Positions 7,004 through 12,126 of a stretch of 12,126 bases of DNA are shown here, one piece after another; position 1 is the stretch's first letter; every line of letters begins with the position of its first letter. The DNA comes from an uncultured beta proteobacterium (GTDB taxonomy: Bacteria > Pseudomonadota > Gammaproteobacteria > Burkholderiales > Burkholderiaceae_C). Location: assembly GCA_903944555.1 (NCBI GenBank), contig CAJASG010000341.1, positions 1-12,126 on the forward strand, read 5' to 3'. Position numbers and translations under genes: made by a program. A model generated the notes under the pieces. The model worked only from the letters and a program-made list of their open reading frames with translations, did no database searches and was not told where the DNA came from.

Positions 7004-7852
7004 ATGAGCATTTCCACAGTCGGCATCATCGGCGCGGGCACCATGGGTAATGGCATTGCACAGGCATGTGCCGTGTCGGGCATCAACGTTGTCATGGTCG
7101 ATATTTCGGACGCAGCCGTGGCCAATGGTATTGCCACCGTAGCCGGAAGCTTGGAGCGCTTGCTCAAGAAGGAGAAGATCAGCGCGGCTGACCGCGACGC
7201 AGCGCTCGCCCGCATCAAGGGTAGCACCAGCTATGACGACCTCAAGTCGTCGCAACTGGTGATTGAAGCGGCCACCGAGAACTACGACCTGAAGGTCAAG
7301 ATCATCAAACAGATCGATGCCATCGTAGGTCCGGACGTCATCATCGCCTCCAACACCTCCAGCATCTCCATCACCAAGCTGGCCGCAGTCACCACCCGTG
7401 CTGAAAAATTCATCGGCATGCATTTCTTCAACCCCGTGTCGATGATGACGTTAGTCGAAATCATCCGTGGTCTGCAAACCAGCGACGCAACCCACGCCGA
7501 TGTGGAAGCTATGGCCAAGAAACTGGGTAAAACGCCCATCACGGTGAAGAACTCGCCTGGGTTTGTGGTCAACCGCATCTTGGTGCCCATGATCAACGAA
7601 GCATTTTTTGTGCTGTCCGAAGGCTTGGCCACGGCTGAAGACATTGACGCTGGCATGAAGCTGGGCTGTAACCAGCCGATCGGCCCGTTGGCGCTGGCCG
7701 ACATGGTGGGTCTGGATGTGTGCGTGGCAGTGATGGACGTGTATTTGAGCGAGTTTGGCGACAGCAAGTACCGCGCTTGTCCGCTGCTCAAAGAGATGGT
7801 AGCCGCCGGTCGCCTGGGACGCAAGACCGGGCAAGGCGTCTACAAGTACTGA
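7004..7852 (+). CDS. hbd: 3-hydroxybutyryl-CoA dehydrogenase
   Basis: A cytoplasmic NAD(P)-dependent enzyme interconverting 3-hydroxybutyryl-CoA and acetoacetyl-CoA, used in short-chain beta-oxidation, butyrate or crotonate metabolism and in exchange with the polyhydroxybutyrate pool. At 282 aa it has the standard length for the family. Seen: Rossmann motif GAGTMG at 10-15; NTSS at 117-120; HFFNPV at 140-145; VEII at 151-154; SPGFVVNRIL at 184-193. By comparison with human short-chain HAD, S119, H140, E152 and N190 are the catalytic and substrate residues; their mutual spacings (21, 12 and 50) match the human enzyme exactly. The C-terminal 3HCDH domain ends GRKTGQGVYKY. It is probably a monocistronic unit upstream of the acetate/PDH operon, with a 100-bp gap. 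A paaH-type role in phenylacetate degradation is possible but no paa genes are nearby. Confidence 0.93.
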   Translation: MSISTVGIIGAGTMGNGIAQACAVSGINVVMVDISDAAVANGIATVAGSLERLLKKEKISAADRDAALARIKGSTSYDDLKSSQLVIEAATENYDLKVKIIKQIDAIVGPDVIIASNTSSISITKLAAVTTRAEKFIGMHFFNPVSMMTLVEIIRGLQTSDATHADVEAMAKKLGKTPITVKNSPGFVVNRILVPMINEAFFVLSEGLATAEDIDAGMKLGCNQPIGPLALADMVGLDVCVAVMDVYLSEFGDSKYRACPLLKEMVAAGRLGRKTGQGVYKY

Positions 7853-7861
7853 GGATTGTTC

Positions 7862-7885
7862 GCAGCCGTCCACAAGGGCGGTTGC
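7862..7885 (+). terminator. Hairpin after hbd, without U-tract
   Basis: GCAGCCGTC (7862-7870) can pair with GGCGGTTGC (7877-7885) over nine base pairs, two of them G-U, around a 6-nt loop, starting 10 nt after the hbd stop. No run of T follows, so this would be a weak or Rho-assisted terminator, or an mRNA 3'-end stabiliser. Confidence 0.35.
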
Positions 7886-7887
7886 CG

Positions 7888-7901
7888 TTGAGTAATCTCA
7901 A
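7888..7901. promoter_or_regulatory. Perfect TTGA-N6-TCAA palindrome upstream of acsA (CRP/FNR-type operator candidate)
   Basis: TTGAGTAATCTCAA has perfect 5-bp arms (6 bp including the flanking G and C at 7887 and 7902) around TAAT. It keeps the TTGA/TCAA core of FNR sites but has G rather than T at the fifth position of both half-sites. Its centre, 7894.5, is 29.5 bp upstream of a TATCCT hexamer, i.e. -41.5 from the expected start, the class II activator position. It could also form a small RNA hairpin if transcription reads through from hbd. Confidence 0.45.
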
Positions 7902-7923
7902 CACCCAAAAATCTGCCCAGACC

Positions 7924-7929
7924 TATCCT
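7924..7929 (+). promoter_or_regulatory. Candidate -10 hexamer of the acsA-pdh operon
   Basis: TATCCT matches TATAAT at four of six positions. The -35 region at 17-bp spacing (ACACCC, 7901-7906) is poor, consistent with activator dependence. The predicted start is near 7936, leaving a short leader that still contains the AGGAGA ribosome site. Confidence 0.35.
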
Positions 7930-7942
7930 GAAATGGCAAAAC

Positions 7943-7948
7943 AGGAGA
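7943..7948 (+). promoter_or_regulatory. Strong ribosome binding site of acsA
   Basis: AGGAGA, 4 nt before the ATG at 7953; it fixes the start of the operon's first gene. Confidence 0.8.
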
Positions 7949-7952
7949 AGTT

Positions 7953-9727
<1,775 letters not shown>

Positions 9728-9731
<4 letters not shown>

Positions 9732-10741
9732 GCACATTTCAAGTACCTGCACCCCCTGAGGGACCGGTGCCATGGGACAAGAGTTTTGCCTTGGGCATGC
9801 TGACCGACATGCTGCGCATACGCCGTATGGAAGAAAAAGCGGCGGAACTCTATGGGCAGCAAAAGATCCGTGGCTTCTTGCACTTGTACATCGGGGAGGA
9901 GGCGGTTGCCACCGGCGCCCTGCGTGCCTTGACGCCGGAGGACAACGTGGTGGCCACCTACCGCGAACACGGGCATGCGCTGTTGCACGGGGTGGGCATG
10001 GGGCCGATCATGGCGGAGATGTATGGCAAGCAAGAGGGCTGCTCGCGCGGGCGTGGGGGCTCCATGCATTTGTTTAGCCGCGCGAGCCGTTTCTTTGGGG
10101 GGCAGGGCATCGTAGGAGGTGGCCTGCCACTGGCGACCGGGTTGGCGCTGGCCGACCGTATGTGCAAGCGCAAGGCGATTACCGCCTGCTTCTTTGGTGA
10201 GGGCGCGATGGCGGAGGGGGCGTTCCATGAAGCCATGAATCTGGCGTCCTTGTGGAAGTTGCCGGTGCTATTTTGTTGTGAGAACAACCTCTATGCCATG
10301 GGCACTGCATTGGCACGCTCGGAGGCCCAAACCGACTTGTGCGCCAAGGCTGCCTCCTACGGCGTGGCCACCGTGTCGGTGGATGGCATGGACATTGTGG
10401 CGGTGCATGACGCCGTGCGCAGCGCAGCGCAACAGGTCCGCAGTGGGGCGGGCCCGATGTTTATGGAACTGCGCACCTACCGTTTTCGCGCCCACTCCAT
10501 GTTTGACCCCGAGCTGTACCGTGACAAAAAGGAGGTGGAAGCCTGGAGGACGCGCGGCCCCATCCACACCTTCACAGCCCGGCTTAAGGCACAAGGCAGC
10601 TTGACGGAAGAGGAGTTTTTGGCGCTGGACCGTGCTGCACAGGCCGAGGTGGATGCTGCCGTGGCCTTTGCCGAAGCGGGTACGTGGGAGCCGGTGGCCG
10701 ATTTGCTGCGCGATGTTCATACCCCCCAAGGGGTTGCGTGA
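9728..10741 (+). CDS. pdhA: Pyruvate dehydrogenase-type E1 component, alpha subunit
   Basis: A 337-aa thiamine-diphosphate subunit of a heterotetrameric 2-oxo acid dehydrogenase E1; with the beta subunit it decarboxylates the keto acid and passes the acyl group to E2-bound lipoate. Seen: YREHGHAL at 78-85; [10 protein letters not shown] at 107-116; the ThDP/Mg site GEGAMAEG (157-164) running to ENN (185-187), with Glu where GDG is usual; YAMGTALAR (189-197); and the loop [15 protein letters not shown] (251-265), with H256. These last blocks are typical of pyruvate rather than branched-chain E1 alpha. The start at 9728 has GGAGG 7 nt upstream and overlaps the acsA stop by 4 nt; a longer in-frame ORF from 9440 lies inside acsA and is not believed. 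Acetoin dehydrogenase (acoA) is the main alternative, because acetyl-CoA synthetase is linked to aco genes in Cupriavidus. Confidence 0.85.
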
Positions 10742-11730
10742 TGGGGCGCCGCATCACTTATCGGGAGGCTTTGCGTGAGGCGCTGCGCGAAGCGATGCAA
10801 GTGGACCCGCGGGTTTTTCTGCTTGGGGAGGACGTGGGCCGTTATGGGGGGACTTACGCCGTGTCCAAGGGCCTGCTGAAGGAGTTTGGTTCAGAACGGG
10901 TGCGTGACACGCCCCTGTCGGAGTTGGGCTTTGTGGGCGCCGGCATTGGCGCCGCTCTGGGTGGCATGCGGCCGATTGTGGAAGTGATGACGGTCAACTT
11001 CAGCCTGCTCGCGCTGGACCCGATTGTCAATACCGCTGCCATGCTGCGGCACATGTCGGGGGGGCAGTTTTCTGTGCCGCTGGTGATCCGCATGGCCACC
11101 GGGGCGGGGCGCCAGGTGGCGGCCCAGCACAGCAACAGTTTTGAGAGCTGGTTCGCCCATGTGCCGGGTCTGCGCGTATTGGCGCCGGCCACTGTGGAAG
11201 ATGCGCGCGGCATGCTGAAACACGCGCTGGCCGACCCGGACCCGGTGCTACTGTTTGAGCACGCCCAGCTCTACAACATGGAAGGCGAGATGCCCGACGA
11301 TGAGGCTCAGCCATTGGATATTCACAGTGCGCACGTGCGCCGCGAAGGTACGGATGTCAGTCTGATCACCCATGGCGGCTCTTTGCCCAAGGCGCTGAAG
11401 GCGGCTGATGAGTTGAGCGCCTTGGGCGTTTCGTGCGAAGTGATTGATCTGCGTGTTCTGCGCCCGCTGGACGATGCCACCATCATGGCCTCGGTGCGTA
11501 AATGCCGCCGTGCGGTGGTGGTTGACGAGGGTTGGCGTTCGGGCAGTCTGGCCGCCGAGGTGATGGCGCGCATTGGTGAGCAGGCCTTTTTTGATCTGGA
11601 TGCACCGCTGGCGCGCGTGTGCAGCGAAGAGGTGCCCATCCCCTATGCGCGCCACATGGAAGAAGCGGCGCTGCCGCAGGTGCCAAAGATTGTGGCTGCG
11701 GTACAGCGCCTGATGGGAGACACAGCATGA
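10741..11730 (+). CDS. pdhB: Pyruvate dehydrogenase-type E1 component, beta subunit
   Basis: A 329-aa partner of the alpha subunit; it supplies the second half of the ThDP pocket and the contact to E2. Seen: [19 protein letters not shown] (27-45); [15 protein letters not shown] (56-70), with the conserved E61; [20 protein letters not shown] (81-100); [13 protein letters not shown] (105-117); [11 protein letters not shown] (127-137), with H130; the transketolase C-terminal domain from about 200, including DLRVLRPLD (236-244) and VDEGWRSGS (261-269). The NFS...D.IVN block is characteristic of pyruvate dehydrogenase and differs from what I recall of acetoin dehydrogenase AcoB, so it weighs toward pyruvate. 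The start overlaps the E1 alpha stop by one base (TGATG), with AAGGGG 7 nt upstream. Length is normal for the family (about 325-330). Confidence 0.87.
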   Translation: MGRRITYREALREALREAMQVDPRVFLLGEDVGRYGGTYAVSKGLLKEFGSERVRDTPLSELGFVGAGIGAALGGMRPIVEVMTVNFSLLALDPIVNTAAMLRHMSGGQFSVPLVIRMATGAGRQVAAQHSNSFESWFAHVPGLRVLAPATVEDARGMLKHALADPDPVLLFEHAQLYNMEGEMPDDEAQPLDIHSAHVRREGTDVSLITHGGSLPKALKAADELSALGVSCEVIDLRVLRPLDDATIMASVRKCRRAVVVDEGWRSGSLAAEVMARIGEQAFFDLDAPLARVCSEEVPIPYARHMEEAALPQVPKIVAAVQRLMGDTA

Positions 11731-12126
11731 TTGAATTCAAACTCCCTTCGCTGGGCGCGGACATGGATGAGGGCACCTTGCTGACTTGGCATGTGAAGCC
11801 TGGCGACCCCGTCAAACGCGGCCAGGTGGTTGCGGTGGTGGATACCTCCAAAGCCGCGGTGGACGTGGAAATCTGGAACGATGGAGTGCTGTCCGAATTG
11901 CGGGTGCAGCCCGGAGAAAAAGTTCCGGTGGGCACGGTGTTGGCTACGTTGTTGGAGCCGGGAGAGGTTGCGGCCCCCGCGGCAACGGCTGCTTCGGCAA
12001 AGCGCCGTGCCATTTCCCCCTCGGCCCGTAAACGGGCCAAGGAGTTGGGTGTGGACCCCGAGTCCGTACAAGGCACCGGCGCGCAGGGCGCGGTGACGCT
12101 GGCCGATGTGGAGGCCGCAGCCGGCA
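11727..12126 (+). CDS. pdhC: Dihydrolipoamide acyltransferase (E2), N-terminal part (cut by window edge)
   Basis: About 133 codons of the acyltransferase core subunit are visible. Residues 1-78 are a biotinyl/lipoyl domain: [22 protein letters not shown] (6-27, split here as [12 protein letters not shown] and [10 protein letters not shown]) and [11 protein letters not shown] (38-48), with K42 the lipoylated lysine (DTSKA where ETDKA is usual). A short Ala-rich linker (about 79-91) leads to a peripheral-subunit-binding domain, [18 protein letters not shown] (93-110) then [18 protein letters not shown] (114-131). The catalytic 2-oxoacid acyltransferase domain should follow beyond the right edge; an acetoin-type AcoC would instead carry an alpha/beta hydrolase domain there. 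The start overlaps the E1 beta stop (ATGA), with GGGAGA 6 nt upstream. Confidence 0.88.
   Translation, partial: MIEFKLPSLGADMDEGTLLTWHVKPGDPVKRGQVVAVVDTSKAAVDVEIWNDGVLSELRVQPGEKVPVGTVLATLLEPGEVAAPAATAASAKRRAISPSARKRAKELGVDPESVQGTGAQGAVTLADVEAAAG

Overview
The window looks like chromosomal DNA of a GC-rich betaproteobacterium, most likely Burkholderiales/Comamonadaceae (Rhodoferax- or Polaromonas-like). This rests on the style of the chemoreceptor, the OruR/ArgR-type AraC regulator, the acetate/PDH operon and a dispersed-type intergenic repeat. The taxonomic call is inference. I see no phage, IS element, CRISPR array, tRNA or rRNA.

Left part (1-5182, all minus strand). A partial aerobic glycerol-3-phosphate dehydrogenase (glpD, running off the left edge) overlaps by 13 nt the end of a flavoprotein gene whose product resembles alkyl-DHAP synthase (AGPS). 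The two enzymes sit on either side of DHAP chemistry and are probably translated from one mRNA. Upstream lies a ~60-nt imperfect inverted repeat of a kind I associate with Comamonadaceae, abutting the end of an 856-aa chemoreceptor with a Cache sensor, a cytoplasmic PAS domain and several HAMP-like segments.

Middle (5183-7003). A 128-bp divergent spacer carries an FNR-like palindrome. From it, in the plus direction, come an AraC-family regulator (possibly leaderless) and, 15 bp later, a 182-aa protein with a probable PilZ-like (c-di-GMP-binding type) N-terminus.

Right part (7004-12126, plus strand). A complete 3-hydroxybutyryl-CoA dehydrogenase gene is followed by a 100-bp spacer holding a hairpin and a second TTGA-N6-TCAA palindrome. 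Then comes a tightly coupled operon: acetyl-CoA synthetase (acsA-like), pyruvate dehydrogenase-type E1 alpha, E1 beta and E2 (cut by the right edge), with ATGA/TGATG overlaps at every junction. Together the right-hand genes make or consume acetyl-CoA: acetate activation, pyruvate (or possibly acetoin) oxidative cleavage, and the C4 hydroxyacyl-CoA step linking to beta-oxidation or polyhydroxybutyrate.

The most unusual signal is that the two palindromes share the TTGA-N6-TCAA core, and each lies exactly 29.5 bp (centre to first base) upstream of a candidate -10 hexamer. That is the geometry of a class II CRP/FNR-activated promoter. It suggests, but does not prove, that the regulator gene and the acetate/PDH operon answer to a common CRP/FNR-family factor. 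No stretch over 300 bases lacks a gene.
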